From NCBI GenBank assembly GCA_025054905.1, contig JANWZF010000088.1:1-16577 (forward strand): DNA of 16,577 nt, read 5' to 3'. Below, one piece after another: positions 1 to 8,058 of the stretch. Within the stretch, counting starts at the first letter, position 1. Each line of letters opens with the position of its first letter. The notes below the pieces were generated by a model. That model was not told where the DNA came from. It ran no database searches and worked only from the letters and a program-made list of their open reading frames with translations. Origin of the DNA: Tepidimonas sp. (GTDB taxonomy: Bacteria; Pseudomonadota; Gammaproteobacteria; Burkholderiales; Burkholderiaceae_C). Made by a program: the position numbers and the translations under genes.

Positions 1-1789
1 GAGGAGGCAGCCCTATCCCATCATCTTCAATGGTTAGAATGACATGGTCGTCGCGCACCCATGTGCTGACAACAATACGGCTGGCCTGGGCATGTTTCAC
101 CACATTGGCAAAAATCTCTTGTAAACAGCGAAACAGGTTCAAGACGCCCTTGGAATCCAGCGTTGGTAGCGGGGGGACGTCTTGGACCTCCCAGCGCAGC
201 TCGATCCCCATGTTTTCCAGTGCCGGGCCCAAACGGCGGCGCAATGTGCCCAAAATGGTGGGCAAATCCCCTTCCATGGGCTCGAATGAATCCAAAGTGA
301 GCCGCAGCTCGTCCAGTGCCTGGCGCAACATGGTCGCCAAGGTCTCTCGATCCAACTGGACATTTAGATTGCGCACCATGTTGAGCGTTTGAACCAACTG
401 GCTGCCCAAACCATCGTGCATATCACGCATCAAGCGACGCCGTTCTTCCTCGATGGCGCGCTGCCGCTCCACTGCTTGCAAGCGCTCAAAAGCCGTGCCA
501 AGCTCGCGCTCTCGCTGGGCAATACGCTGTGCCAGGGTTTCATTGAGGCGGTGGACAGCTTGCGCCCATCCAGCAGCGCGCTCTACCAGTACCCATCCTA
601 ATGTCAGTGTCAGCACCAGGCTGCCAACCGACATCCAGCGCAAATCCCCGTCACCAGCAAAGTTGAGCTGAATGACCAAAAAGTCACGCAATGCCGTTAT
701 CCATGTAAACAAGGCTACGCAAGCCACAATTTGATGCTGACGTTGCATGGCGCGATGGCGTATTCGATCCAATACAGCGGCCAGCAAAGAAACAGCCGCC
801 AGCGCTGTCATGATCCCTGCCCAGATGCGGATGACGTTGTAATCTACGGTCCACAAGGCAACCAGGGTGACCAAAGGCGACAGCACCAGGATGGCCCACG
901 CTCCTGCGCGCACCCAGTTCAGGCGAACTTCGAATAAGCTTTTAATAATTAGCATGAAAAAGGCAACGTAAACTCCGAATGCAGACCACCGCAGCAGCAA
1001 CAGGCTGTTGAAAGACAAAGGCGGCTCTACAACACAGACCAGCATGGTTCGCAGACCATGGGCCAGCGATGCCAGCGCAATGAATAAAAAGAGCCGCTCG
1101 CGCAGTGCGCGCCATAACAGCAATGCCAGCGCACCAATGAACAGCGCCAGCGCAGCCATGACCCAAGAGCCTGTCACCTGCCAGAGCAGGAGCTCCTGGT
1201 AACGCTGCTGCAATGCCCCGTGAGGTCCCAAAATGACGGGCCACAAGCCACTACGCTCCAGGGGTTGGGCTTGCACATCCACCGTCAAGCGCCGTACCGG
1301 ACCCTCACCTGTAAACAGGGATGGTGCCAGAGGCACATAATGTGGAAGTGCGGCTGCAAGAACCGTGCTTTCTTTTTTGGCATCCCAACCAAACTGATAA
1401 ATCTCTTGACCGTCGAGCAAAATCCGCAAGCGGCTGCCGACCCTAGGCAATAACAATCCCCATTGAAGTCCCGAAGCCTGCATTGGCGCCGGCTGATGCA
1501 TGGGCCACAGCAGCTCGTAACGGGCCCACCCTTGCCAGGCGGGGCCTTCATCGTCCAGCAGATGCGGCAAATCAACCTGGCGTGGCAACTGCCCAGGATC
1601 TTGGGGCAATGAAACGCGCGCCTGATTCAGAATCCAGATGCCCGGTGCGGCCCACGGCCGCGTCAGAAGATGCAAGCTCAACAGCAGCGCGGCCAGCGCC
1701 ACAGCCACTCCCAAGACCGTCCAGGCCGAGAGATCCAGAGAGTGGCGCTCCAAAGAGGCCAATTTGTACGGGCCGGGGCGCTCAGTCAC
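1..1789 (-). CDS. Membrane sensor histidine kinase (NarL-partner type, 7TM sensor), 3' end cut by window edge
   Basis: An uninterrupted minus-strand frame of 596 codons runs from a GTG at 1789 to the window edge; the C-terminus is missing. The GTG overlaps the response-regulator stop (GTGA), and a GGGGG purine run (1795-1799) sits 5 bases upstream. Visible order: one membrane helix at about residues 21-42, an extracytoplasmic beta-rich stretch of about 155 residues, then seven hydrophobic segments at about 201-225, 231-250, 262-287, 295-315, 318-339, 352-375 and 384-402, resembling the 7TMR-DISM layout. A charged coiled coil (405-450) leads to the HisKA_3 H-box DMHDGLG, with His458 the expected phosphorylation site. 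The ATPase N-box shows Asn562 (FANVVKH) and the G-box reads EDDGIGLPP at 588-596. This is the kinase class that pairs with LuxR-type regulators, and the neighbour is its evident partner. The ligand is unknown. Base composition is visibly less GC-rich than in the metabolic genes. The family call is firm; the stimulus and target are not. Confidence 0.9.
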   Translation of the reverse strand, partial: MTERPGPYKLASLERHSLDLSAWTVLGVAVALAALLLSLHLLTRPWAAPGIWILNQARVSLPQDPGQLPRQVDLPHLLDDEGPAWQGWARYELLWPMHQPAPMQASGLQWGLLLPRVGSRLRILLDGQEIYQFGWDAKKESTVLAAALPHYVPLAPSLFTGEGPVRRLTVDVQAQPLERSGLWPVILGPHGALQQRYQELLLWQVTGSWVMAALALFIGALALLLWRALRERLFLFIALASLAHGLRTMLVCVVEPPLSFNSLLLLRWSAFGVYVAFFMLIIKSLFEVRLNWVRAGAWAILVLSPLVTLVALWTVDYNVIRIWAGIMTALAAVSLLAAVLDRIRHRAMQRQHQIVACVALFTWITALRDFLVIQLNFAGDGDLRWMSVGSLVLTLTLGWVLVERAAGWAQAVHRLNETLAQRIAQRERELGTAFERLQAVERQRAIEEERRRLMRDMHDGLGSQLVQTLNMVRNLNVQLDRETLATMLRQALDELRLTLDSFEPMEGDLPTILGTLRRRLGPALENMGIELRWEVQDVPPLPTLDSKGVLNLFRCLQEIFANVVKHAQASRIVVSTWVRDDHVILTIEDDGIGLPP

Positions 1790-2463
1790 AGCAGCCCCCG
1801 TGCCTGCGCGGCTCGCACAACCTGAACTCGCGAATGAACAGACAGCTTGCGATACAGGCTCTTGATGTGGGTGCTGACCGTGGCTACACCAATACCCAGG
1901 CGTTGAGCAATTTCTTTGTTGATATAACCTTGGGCAACCAAGCGCAGCACGTCGATTTCTCTCTCGGATAGCGGTGGCGAGGGAGCGTTGGCCACCTCTT
2001 TGCCGGTGTCCGTGATGTGCCGAAACTGCTTCAAGAGCATCCTGGCCAGGAGCGGCGAAATCGGAGCCCCACCGTGACGAATCTGCTCGATGGCCTCGAT
2101 GAGCTCCTCGGCGGTGCACCCTTTTAAAACATAGCCAGTGGCCCCCATTTGCAGCGCGCGAATCAAGCGAGTTTCATCGCCAAACACCGTAAAAACCAGC
2201 AATTCCGCTTCCGGACGCGATTCAGCCAAAATGCGTAACATATCCTCCCCATTGCCGTCCGGCAAACCAAGATCAATCAAAAAGACGTCGGCTAGGCTAT
2301 GGGGGGCCATCAATTGGGCATGAGCATAAGTCTCTGACTGGCCAACCAACTTCCAATCTGGCCGCAAACGCAATGCATCCTCGACAAAACGCAGGATATT
2401 GCGGTCGTCTTCGATCAAGTAAATGCGCGTAACGGTGTCTGGCATACCCTGATTTTCGGGCAA
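1786..2463 (-). CDS. NarL/LuxR-family two-component response regulator
   Basis: A 225-residue DNA-binding response regulator, the usual size for the NarL/FixJ group. The receiver domain spans about residues 13-130: acidic pocket Glu18/Asp19/Asp20, phospho-acceptor Asp64 in LIDLGLPDGNG, switch Thr92 and conserved Lys114. A linker leads to a LuxR-type helix-turn-helix at about 164-215 (LSEREIDVLRLVAQG, then NKEIAQRLGIGVATVSTHIK). The gene precedes and overlaps the kinase gene by 4 bases, so translation is probably coupled and the kinase should phosphorylate Asp64. Start choice: a TTG at 2463 has AGAAGG (2471-2476) 7 bases upstream, a well-spaced ribosome site. An ATG at 2445 would give a 219-residue protein but its purine run is almost touching the codon. 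I prefer TTG, but the ATG, six codons in, cannot be excluded. Its target genes are not identifiable from the window. Confidence 0.93.
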   Translation of the reverse strand: MPENQGMPDTVTRIYLIEDDRNILRFVEDALRLRPDWKLVGQSETYAHAQLMAPHSLADVFLIDLGLPDGNGEDMLRILAESRPEAELLVFTVFGDETRLIRALQMGATGYVLKGCTAEELIEAIEQIRHGGAPISPLLARMLLKQFRHITDTGKEVANAPSPPLSEREIDVLRLVAQGYINKEIAQRLGIGVATVSTHIKSLYRKLSVHSRVQVVRAAQARGLL

Positions 2464-2480
2464 GCCGCAGCCTTCTGCTG

Positions 2481-2498
2481 CTCCCCCAAACAGGGGAG
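2481..2498 (-). terminator. Hairpin just after uvrB; weak terminator or spacer
   Basis: A perfect 6-base stem (CTCCCC / GGGGAG) with a 6-base loop begins 8 bases past the uvrB stop codon and ends 18 bases before the TTG start of the response regulator. There is no T-run after it in either direction, so it is at best a weak or Rho-assisted terminator that could let uvrB transcription run into the two-component genes. Confidence 0.35.
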
Positions 2499-2505
2499 TT
2501 GTCGC

Positions 2506-4569
2506 TTAGGGTTCCCGTGTGGAGGCTGTCACACCAAGCATTTTTTGCTTGATGCTCAACAACATGTCTCGTACACGTGCAGCGGCCTCGAACTCCAGGT
2601 TGCGCGCATGCTCCAGCATCTGCCGCTCCAGCCGCTTGATCTCGCGTGCCAGCGCCGCTTCGTCCATCTCGTCCACCCCGGGCGGGGCCGGATGCGCTTC
2701 GGCGGCGCGTGGCGCGCCGTGCGGGGCCTGCGGGCTGCTGACGCCCTCGATCAGGTCTTTGATGCGCTTGTGCACACCGCGCGGCGTGATGCCATGGGCC
2801 GCGTTGTAGGCCAGCTGCTTGGCCCGGCGCCGCTGCGTCTCGTCGATGGCGCGACGCATCGACTCGGTCACGGTATCCGCGTACAGGATGGCCATGCCGT
2901 GGAGGTTGCGCGCCGCCCGGCCGATGGTCTGGATCAGGCTGCGATCGGAGCGCAGGAAGCCTTCCTTGTCGGCATCCATGATGGCCACCAGCGAGACTTC
3001 CGGCAGATCCAGCCCCTCCCGCAGCAGGTTGATGCCCACCAGCACGTCAAAGGCGCCCAAGCGCAGGTCGCGGATGATTTCGGCGCGCTCCACGGTGTCG
3101 ATGTCAGAGTGCATGTAGCGCACGCGCACGCCGTTTTCGTGCAGGTAATCGGTCAGCTGCTCGGCCATGCGCTTGGTCAGCACGGTGATGAGCACGCGCT
3201 CCTGACGCTGCGCGCGCAGGCGGATTTCCTGCAGCACATCATCCACCTGGTGCGTGGCTGGCCGGACCTGCACGACCGGATCCACCAGCCCGGTAGGCCG
3301 CACCACCTGCTCGACCACCTGCCCGCTTTTGGCCAGCTCGTAGTCGCCCGGGGTGGCCGAGACGAACACCACCTGCCGCATGCGCTGCTCAAACTCCTCG
3401 AACTTCAGCGGCCGGTTGTCCAGCGCGCTGGGCAGGCGAAAGCCGTAATCCACCAGGGTCTGCTTGCGCGCCCGGTCACCGTTGTACATGCCGGCCAGCT
3501 GGCCGATCATCACATGGCTTTCGTCCAGGAACATCAGGGCATCGGAGGGCAGGTAATCCACCAAAGTCGGCGGCGGCTCGCCCGGGCGCGCACCGGTCAG
3601 ATGGCGCGAGTAGTTCTCGATGCCTTTGCAGTGCCCGACCTCCGACAGCATCTCCAGATCGAAGCGGGTGCGCTGCTCCAGCCGCTGCGCTTCCAGCAGC
3701 TTGCCCTGCTGGACAAACCACTGCACCCGCGCGCGCAGCTCTTCCTGGATCGAATCGATGGCGCGCAGAATCTGCTCGCGCGGCGTCACATAGTGGCTGC
3801 CCGGATAGACCGTGAAGCGCTTGAGCGAGCGTTCGATGCGCCCGGTCAGCGGATCGAACAGGCTCAGGCGCTCGACCTCATCGTCGAAAAGCTCGATGCG
3901 CAGCGCCAGCTCGGCGTGTTCGGCCGGGAAGACGTCGATGACATCGCCACGCACGCGAAACTTGCCGCGCACGAACTCCTGCTCGTTGCGCTGATACTGC
4001 ATGCGCACCAGCTGGGCGATCAGCTCGCGCTGCCCGATCCGATCGCCCACCCGCAGCGTCAGGATCATGCGGTGGTACTGGTGGGGATCGCCGATCCCAT
4101 AGATGGCGCTGACGGTGGCCACGATCACCACGTCGCGCCGCTCCAGCAGGCTTTTGGTCGCTGAAAGACGCAGCTGTTCGATGTGTTCGTTGATCGCGCT
4201 GTCTTTCTCGATGTAGAGGTCGCGCTGCGCAACGTAGGCCTCGGGCTGGTAATAGTCGTAGTAGCTGACGAAATACTCGACGGCGTTGCGTGGAAAAAAC
4301 TCGCGAAACTCACTGTAGAGCTGCGCCGCCAGGGTCTTGTTGGGGGCAAAGACGATGGCCGGTCGCCCCAGCCGGGCAATCACGTTGGCCATCGTGTAGG
4401 TCTTGCCCGAGCCGGTGACCCCGAGCAGGGTCTGAAACACCTCGCCGGCGCGCACCCCCTCCACCAGCTGGTCGATGGCCTGCGGCTGGTCGCCGGCCGG
4501 TGGGTAGGGCTGAAACAGCTCAAACGGCGAATCCGCGAACGTGACGAACGAACCTTGGGATGCACTCAT
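2506..4569 (-). CDS. uvrB: Excinuclease ABC subunit B (UvrB)
   Basis: A 687-residue UvrB, close to the usual 660-680 residues. UvrB is the damage-verifying helicase-like subunit of nucleotide excision repair: UvrA2 loads it on damaged DNA and it then recruits UvrC. Walker A is GVTGSGKT at residues 50-57 (Lys56). The damage-probing beta-hairpin starts around YYDYYQPEAYV (103-113). The DESH helicase motif begins at Asp349. Helicase motifs NLLREGLD and QTIGRAARN follow, and a C-terminal UVR domain (LEFEAAARVRDML) that contacts UvrC lies near the end. The chosen ATG gives MSASQGSF, a few residues longer than E. coli UvrB. The frame stays open far upstream across the aminotransferase gene, but that stretch is only an antisense reading. 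No LexA-type box (CTG-N10-CAG) was seen in the 99 bases upstream. It is divergent from the aminotransferase gene. Confidence 0.98.
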   Translation of the reverse strand: MSASQGSFVTFADSPFELFQPYPPAGDQPQAIDQLVEGVRAGEVFQTLLGVTGSGKTYTMANVIARLGRPAIVFAPNKTLAAQLYSEFREFFPRNAVEYFVSYYDYYQPEAYVAQRDLYIEKDSAINEHIEQLRLSATKSLLERRDVVIVATVSAIYGIGDPHQYHRMILTLRVGDRIGQRELIAQLVRMQYQRNEQEFVRGKFRVRGDVIDVFPAEHAELALRIELFDDEVERLSLFDPLTGRIERSLKRFTVYPGSHYVTPREQILRAIDSIQEELRARVQWFVQQGKLLEAQRLEQRTRFDLEMLSEVGHCKGIENYSRHLTGARPGEPPPTLVDYLPSDALMFLDESHVMIGQLAGMYNGDRARKQTLVDYGFRLPSALDNRPLKFEEFEQRMRQVVFVSATPGDYELAKSGQVVEQVVRPTGLVDPVVQVRPATHQVDDVLQEIRLRAQRQERVLITVLTKRMAEQLTDYLHENGVRVRYMHSDIDTVERAEIIRDLRLGAFDVLVGINLLREGLDLPEVSLVAIMDADKEGFLRSDRSLIQTIGRAARNLHGMAILYADTVTESMRRAIDETQRRRAKQLAYNAAHGITPRGVHKRIKDLIEGVSSPQAPHGAPRAAEAHPAPPGVDEMDEAALAREIKRLERQMLEHARNLEFEAAARVRDMLLSIKQKMLGVTASTREP

Positions 4570-4668
4570 GGCTGGCAGGGTCGGCCCGCACCGGCCCCGG
4601 CATGGGCGAGGCGACAAGGCCGGTAAAATCCTGCATTCTCTCTCAAACCCGTTACCGAAGCCGTCACC
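4570..4668. promoter_or_regulatory. Divergent intergenic region between uvrB and tyrB-like gene
   Basis: This 99-base gap must hold both divergent promoters. The clearest element is TAAAAT at 4624-4629 on the plus strand, a good -10 hexamer 39 bases before the aminotransferase ATG. No convincing -35 hexamer lies 16-18 bases further upstream. No credible minus-strand promoter or SOS operator for uvrB could be recognised. Neither flanking gene has a strong Shine-Dalgarno sequence. Confidence 0.35.
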
Positions 4669-5868
4669 ATGTCGCTCTTTGCCCGTGTCGAAATGGCCCC
4701 GCGTGACCCGATCCTGGGTCTGAACGAACAGTTTGCCGCCGATCCACGTCCCGAAAAAGTCAACCTCGGCGTCGGGGTCTACTACGACGACCACGGCAAG
4801 CTGCCGTTGCTGCAGTGCGTGCGCCAGGCCGAAGCGCGACTGATGGAGCAACCCAGCCCGCGTGGCTACCTGCCGATCGACGGCATGCCGGCCTACGACC
4901 AGGCGGTCAAGGCCCTGGTCTTTGGCGCCGACAGCGACGTGGTGCGCAGCGGCCGTGTGGCCACCGTACAGGCCCTGGGGGGCACTGGCGGTCTGAAGAT
5001 CGGCGCCGACTTCCTGAAAAAACTCACCCCCAACGCGCAGGTGCTGATCAGCGACCCGAGCTGGGAAAACCACCGGGCCCTGTTTGCCAACGCCGGCTTT
5101 GCGGTGGACACCTACACCTACTACGATGCCGCTGCGCGCGGCGTCCATGTCGAGGGCATGCTGGCCAGTCTGCGGGCGGCAGCGCCCGGCACGATCGTCG
5201 TGCTGCACGCCTGCTGCCACAATCCGACCGGCTACGACCTGACGCCAGACCAGTGGGATGCCGTCGTGGCCGTGGTGCGCGAACGCGGCCTGGTGCCGTT
5301 TCTGGACATGGCCTACCAGGGATTTGGCCACGGCATCGCCGAGGACGGTGCGGCCGTGCGCAAATTTGTCGACGCGGGGCTGGACGTGTTCGTGGCGACC
5401 TCGTTTTCCAAGAGTTTCAGCCTCTACGGTGAGCGTGTTGGCGCGCTGTCGGTGGTGTGCGCCAACCAGGACGAAGCCGCGCGCGTGCTGTCGCAGCTCA
5501 AGATCGTCGTGCGCACCAACTATTCCAACCCGCCCACGCATGGTGCGGCGGTGGTGGCCAGCGTGCTCAACACCCCCGAGCTGCGCAACCTCTGGGAGCA
5601 GGAATTGGCCGCGATGCGCACGCGCATCAAGGCCATGCGCGAGCAGCTCGTGCACGGGCTGCGCCAGGCCGGGGTCAAGCAGGACATGTCCTTCATCACG
5701 CGCCAGATCGGCATGTTCAGCTACTCGGGGCTGACCAAGGAGCAGATGCAGCGCCTGCGCAGCGAGTTCGGCGTCTATGGCACCGACACCGGGCGCATGT
5801 GCGTGGCCGCGCTCAACAGCCGCAACATCGATCACGTCTGCCGCGCGATCGCCGCAGTGCTGTCCTGA
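4669..5868 (+). CDS. tyrB: Aromatic/aspartate amino acid aminotransferase (TyrB-like)
   Basis: A 399-residue PLP-dependent aminotransferase of fold type I, subgroup I-alpha. It transfers amino groups between aspartate or aromatic amino acids and 2-oxoglutarate in the cytoplasm. The Schiff-base lysine is Lys248 in SFSKSFSLYGERVG. HNPTG (184-188) supplies the Asn that contacts the PLP ring. Arg376 (GRMCVA) should bind the alpha-carboxylate and Arg282 (VVRTNYSNPP) the side-chain carboxylate; all sit at a constant offset of 10 from E. coli numbering (258, 292, 386). Several segments resemble E. coli TyrB more than AspC: VNLGVGVYYDD, RVATVQALGG, LVPFLDMAYQGFG and GRMCVA. That favours dual aromatic/dicarboxylic substrates, but sequence alone cannot settle specificity. 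The ATG at 4669 matches the family N-terminus. phaZ follows on the same strand after 112 bases with no clear terminator between. Confidence 0.95.
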   Translation: MSLFARVEMAPRDPILGLNEQFAADPRPEKVNLGVGVYYDDHGKLPLLQCVRQAEARLMEQPSPRGYLPIDGMPAYDQAVKALVFGADSDVVRSGRVATVQALGGTGGLKIGADFLKKLTPNAQVLISDPSWENHRALFANAGFAVDTYTYYDAAARGVHVEGMLASLRAAAPGTIVVLHACCHNPTGYDLTPDQWDAVVAVVRERGLVPFLDMAYQGFGHGIAEDGAAVRKFVDAGLDVFVATSFSKSFSLYGERVGALSVVCANQDEAARVLSQLKIVVRTNYSNPPTHGAAVVASVLNTPELRNLWEQELAAMRTRIKAMREQLVHGLRQAGVKQDMSFITRQIGMFSYSGLTKEQMQRLRSEFGVYGTDTGRMCVAALNSRNIDHVCRAIAAVLS

Positions 5869-5980
5869 AAACGGCGGGATGTCGCCCGGGTGACCGGTCG
5901 CAGGGGGTCAGGCCGATGGCGCCCGACGGCCGGTTCTGCTACAGTTTGTGCACCGCAACAAAATACGCACCGGGGTTCCC

Positions 5981-7378
5981 ATGCTGTACCACCTGTACGA
6001 AGCCCAGCGCGCGCTGATCGAGCCGTTTTCGGAATTTGCCGCCGTCGCGGCCAAACTGTTTGCCACGCCGACCTCCCCGCTGGCGCAGACCCCCTTTTCG
6101 CAGCGCATCGCCGCTGCCTATGACCTGCTGCACCGCCTCGGCAAAGACTACGAGAAGCCCGAATTCGGCATCCGCACGGTCGACATCGGCGGGGTGCAGG
6201 TGGCCGTGCACGAGCGGGTGGAAATCGACAAGCCGTTCTGTCAGCTGCGCCGCTTCAAGCGCTATGCGGATGATGCGGCGACGCTGATGCGGCTGAAAGA
6301 TCAACCGGTGGTGCTGATCGTGGCCCCTCTGTCGGGTCATTACGCGACGCTGCTGCGCGACACGGTGCGCACGATGCTGCGCGACCACAAGGTCTACATC
6401 ACCGACTGGAAAAACGCGCGCATGGTGCCGCTGTCGGAAGGGGATTTCCACCTCGACGACTACGTGCACTACGTGCAGGAGTTCATCCGCTACCTGCAGG
6501 CGCAGTACGGCAACTGTCATGTGATGAGCGTGTGCCAGCCCACGGTGCCGGTGCTGGCCGCGGTGTCGCTGATGGCCAGCCGTGGTGAGCGCACGCCGCT
6601 GTCGATGACGATGATGGGCGGCCCGATCGATGCGCGCCGTTCGCCCACAGCCGTGAACAACCTGGCCCTGCAGCGCAGCTACGAATGGTTTGAAAACAAC
6701 GTGATCTACCGGGTGCCGGCGGGTTTTCCCGGAGAGGGTCGGCGTGTCTACCCTGGCTTTTTGCAGCACGCCGGCTTCATCGCGATGAATCCGGATCGGC
6801 ACGTCAACAGCCACTACGATTACTTCCAGCACCTGATCCAGGGCGACAACGAAAGCGCCGAGGCGCACCGTCAGTTCTACGACGAGTACAACGCCGTGCT
6901 GGACATGGATGCCCATTACTATCTGGAAACCATCCGCACGGTCTTTCAGGAATTCCGGCTGGTGCACGGCACCTGGGACGTGCGCAGCCCCGACGGGCGG
7001 CTGGAGCGCGTGCGTCCGCAGGACATCCGCAACACCGGTCTGCTGACGGTGGAGGGGGAGCTGGATGACATCTCGGGCAGCGGCCAGACGCGCGCAGCGC
7101 ACGACCTGTGCACCGGGATCGAACCACACGAGCGCCAGCATTTCGAAGTGCAAGGCGCTGGCCACTACGGCATCTTCAGTGGCCGGCGCTGGCGCGAAAA
7201 GGTCTATCCGGTGGTGCGCGACTTCATCGCGCGCCATCAGCCCGCTGCCGCGGGCCCGGATCCGGACAGCGCGCGCGCCGAGGCCGAACTGATGGCAGCG
7301 GCAATCCAGCGCGATGAGGCCGCACGCCCGGCCAGCGGCCCGGCCGCCAGCCGCAAGCGGCGACAATCCGGCGCATGA
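5981..7378 (+). CDS. phaZ: Intracellular polyhydroxybutyrate depolymerase (PhaZ)
   Basis: A 465-residue depolymerase of the Ralstonia/Cupriavidus PhaZ1 type, which attacks native intracellular PHB granules to release stored carbon. It has no signal peptide, as expected. The family's nucleophile is cysteine: here Cys185 in MSVCQPTVPV. The acid is Asp362 or Asp363 in GELDDISGS, and the base His395 in GAGHYGIFSG. These parallel the Cys183-Asp355-His388 triad of the Cupriavidus enzyme as I recall it. The start at 5981 gives MLYHLYEAQRAL, the typical N-terminus; an in-frame GTG at 5948 would add 11 unlikely residues. A GGGG run (5972-5975) is a modest ribosome site. The family is usually about 420 residues; the extra length is mainly a C-terminal Ala/Pro/Arg-rich tail after about residue 420. 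The stop overlaps the start of the next gene (ATGA), suggesting coupled translation. Confidence 0.95.
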   Translation: MLYHLYEAQRALIEPFSEFAAVAAKLFATPTSPLAQTPFSQRIAAAYDLLHRLGKDYEKPEFGIRTVDIGGVQVAVHERVEIDKPFCQLRRFKRYADDAATLMRLKDQPVVLIVAPLSGHYATLLRDTVRTMLRDHKVYITDWKNARMVPLSEGDFHLDDYVHYVQEFIRYLQAQYGNCHVMSVCQPTVPVLAAVSLMASRGERTPLSMTMMGGPIDARRSPTAVNNLALQRSYEWFENNVIYRVPAGFPGEGRRVYPGFLQHAGFIAMNPDRHVNSHYDYFQHLIQGDNESAEAHRQFYDEYNAVLDMDAHYYLETIRTVFQEFRLVHGTWDVRSPDGRLERVRPQDIRNTGLLTVEGELDDISGSGQTRAAHDLCTGIEPHERQHFEVQGAGHYGIFSGRRWREKVYPVVRDFIARHQPAAAGPDPDSARAEAELMAAAIQRDEAARPASGPAASRKRRQSGA

Positions 7379-8058
7379 GCGCACCCGCCGAGGTTCAGGC
7401 CGCGTTGGTGCAGCGCCTGGACGATGCGCTGCCACAAACCCAGTGCACGCGCTGCGGCTACCCGGACTGCCGCCGTTATGCCGAGGCGATGGCGGCCGGC
7501 ACAGCGCCGATCGACCGCTGTCCACCCGGCGGAGCCGAAGGCGTGCGCCGCCTGGCCGCGCTGACGGGTCAACCGGTCGTGCCGCTGAACCCCGAGGTCG
7601 GCCACGAAGGCCCCTTTGGCGTGGCGGTGATCGACGAAACCTGGTGCATCGGCTGCACGCTGTGCCTGAAGGCGTGCCCGACCGATGCGATCGTCGGCAC
7701 CCACAAGCGCATGCACACCGTGATCGAGGCGTACTGCACGGGCTGTGAGTTGTGCCTGCCGGTGTGCCCGGTGGATTGCATCCAGATGGAAATCACCACG
7801 CCGGGACGCAGCGGCTGGCAGGCGTGGTCGGCCGAGCAGGCGCAGACCGCCCGCCAGCGCTACCGGGCGCGGCAGCAACGGCTGCAACGACAGGAACAAG
7901 AAGACCACGAGCGCCGCTTGCGCAAGGCGCAAGCCAAACTCGCGGACTTGGCCCAGCACTCCCGCCACACCGATGCGCAGCTGCTGGAGCGCAAGCGCGC
8001 CCTGGTGCAGGCCGCCATCGCCAAGGCGCGCATGCTGCGGCGCTCCCCGGACCGCTAG
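7375..8058 (+). CDS. Soluble RnfB/RsxB-like iron-sulfur protein
   Basis: A 227-residue cytoplasmic electron-transfer protein. Residues 24-49 hold the RnfB-type cluster motif (Cys24, Cys27, Cys32, Cys49). Two ferredoxin-type 4Fe-4S motifs follow: Cys91/94/97/101-Pro and Cys121/124/127/131-Pro, with extra Cys135. It lacks the N-terminal membrane helix of true RnfB. The last 75 or so residues form a highly charged Arg/Gln/Glu-rich, probably helical tail (about 150-227). Stand-alone proteins of this kind are common in Burkholderiales and are often annotated RsxB; in my recollection they often sit beside nth, which is absent here. The ATG overlaps the phaZ stop by 4 bases, so the two are likely co-transcribed. 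The redox partner is unknown. No other rnf genes are in the window, so membership of an Rnf complex should not be assumed. Confidence 0.88.
   Translation: MSAPAEVQAALVQRLDDALPQTQCTRCGYPDCRRYAEAMAAGTAPIDRCPPGGAEGVRRLAALTGQPVVPLNPEVGHEGPFGVAVIDETWCIGCTLCLKACPTDAIVGTHKRMHTVIEAYCTGCELCLPVCPVDCIQMEITTPGRSGWQAWSAEQAQTARQRYRARQQRLQRQEQEDHERRLRKAQAKLADLAQHSRHTDAQLLERKRALVQAAIAKARMLRRSPDR

Noticed and set aside
2545..4164. 539-codon plus-strand frame opposite uvrB
   Set aside because: Antisense shadow of a certain uvrB gene.
4570..4668. LexA/SOS operator upstream of uvrB
   Set aside because: No CTG-N10-CAG type palindrome could be found in the gap.
4570..5835. Possible 420-residue N-terminal extension of UvrB
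   Set aside because: The frame is open only because it lies antisense to the aminotransferase gene; UvrB proteins start close to MSASQGSF and the extension has no domain.
5939..7525. 528-codon minus-strand frame opposite phaZ
   Set aside because: Antisense to a confidently identified phaZ with an intact catalytic triad; no protein family features.
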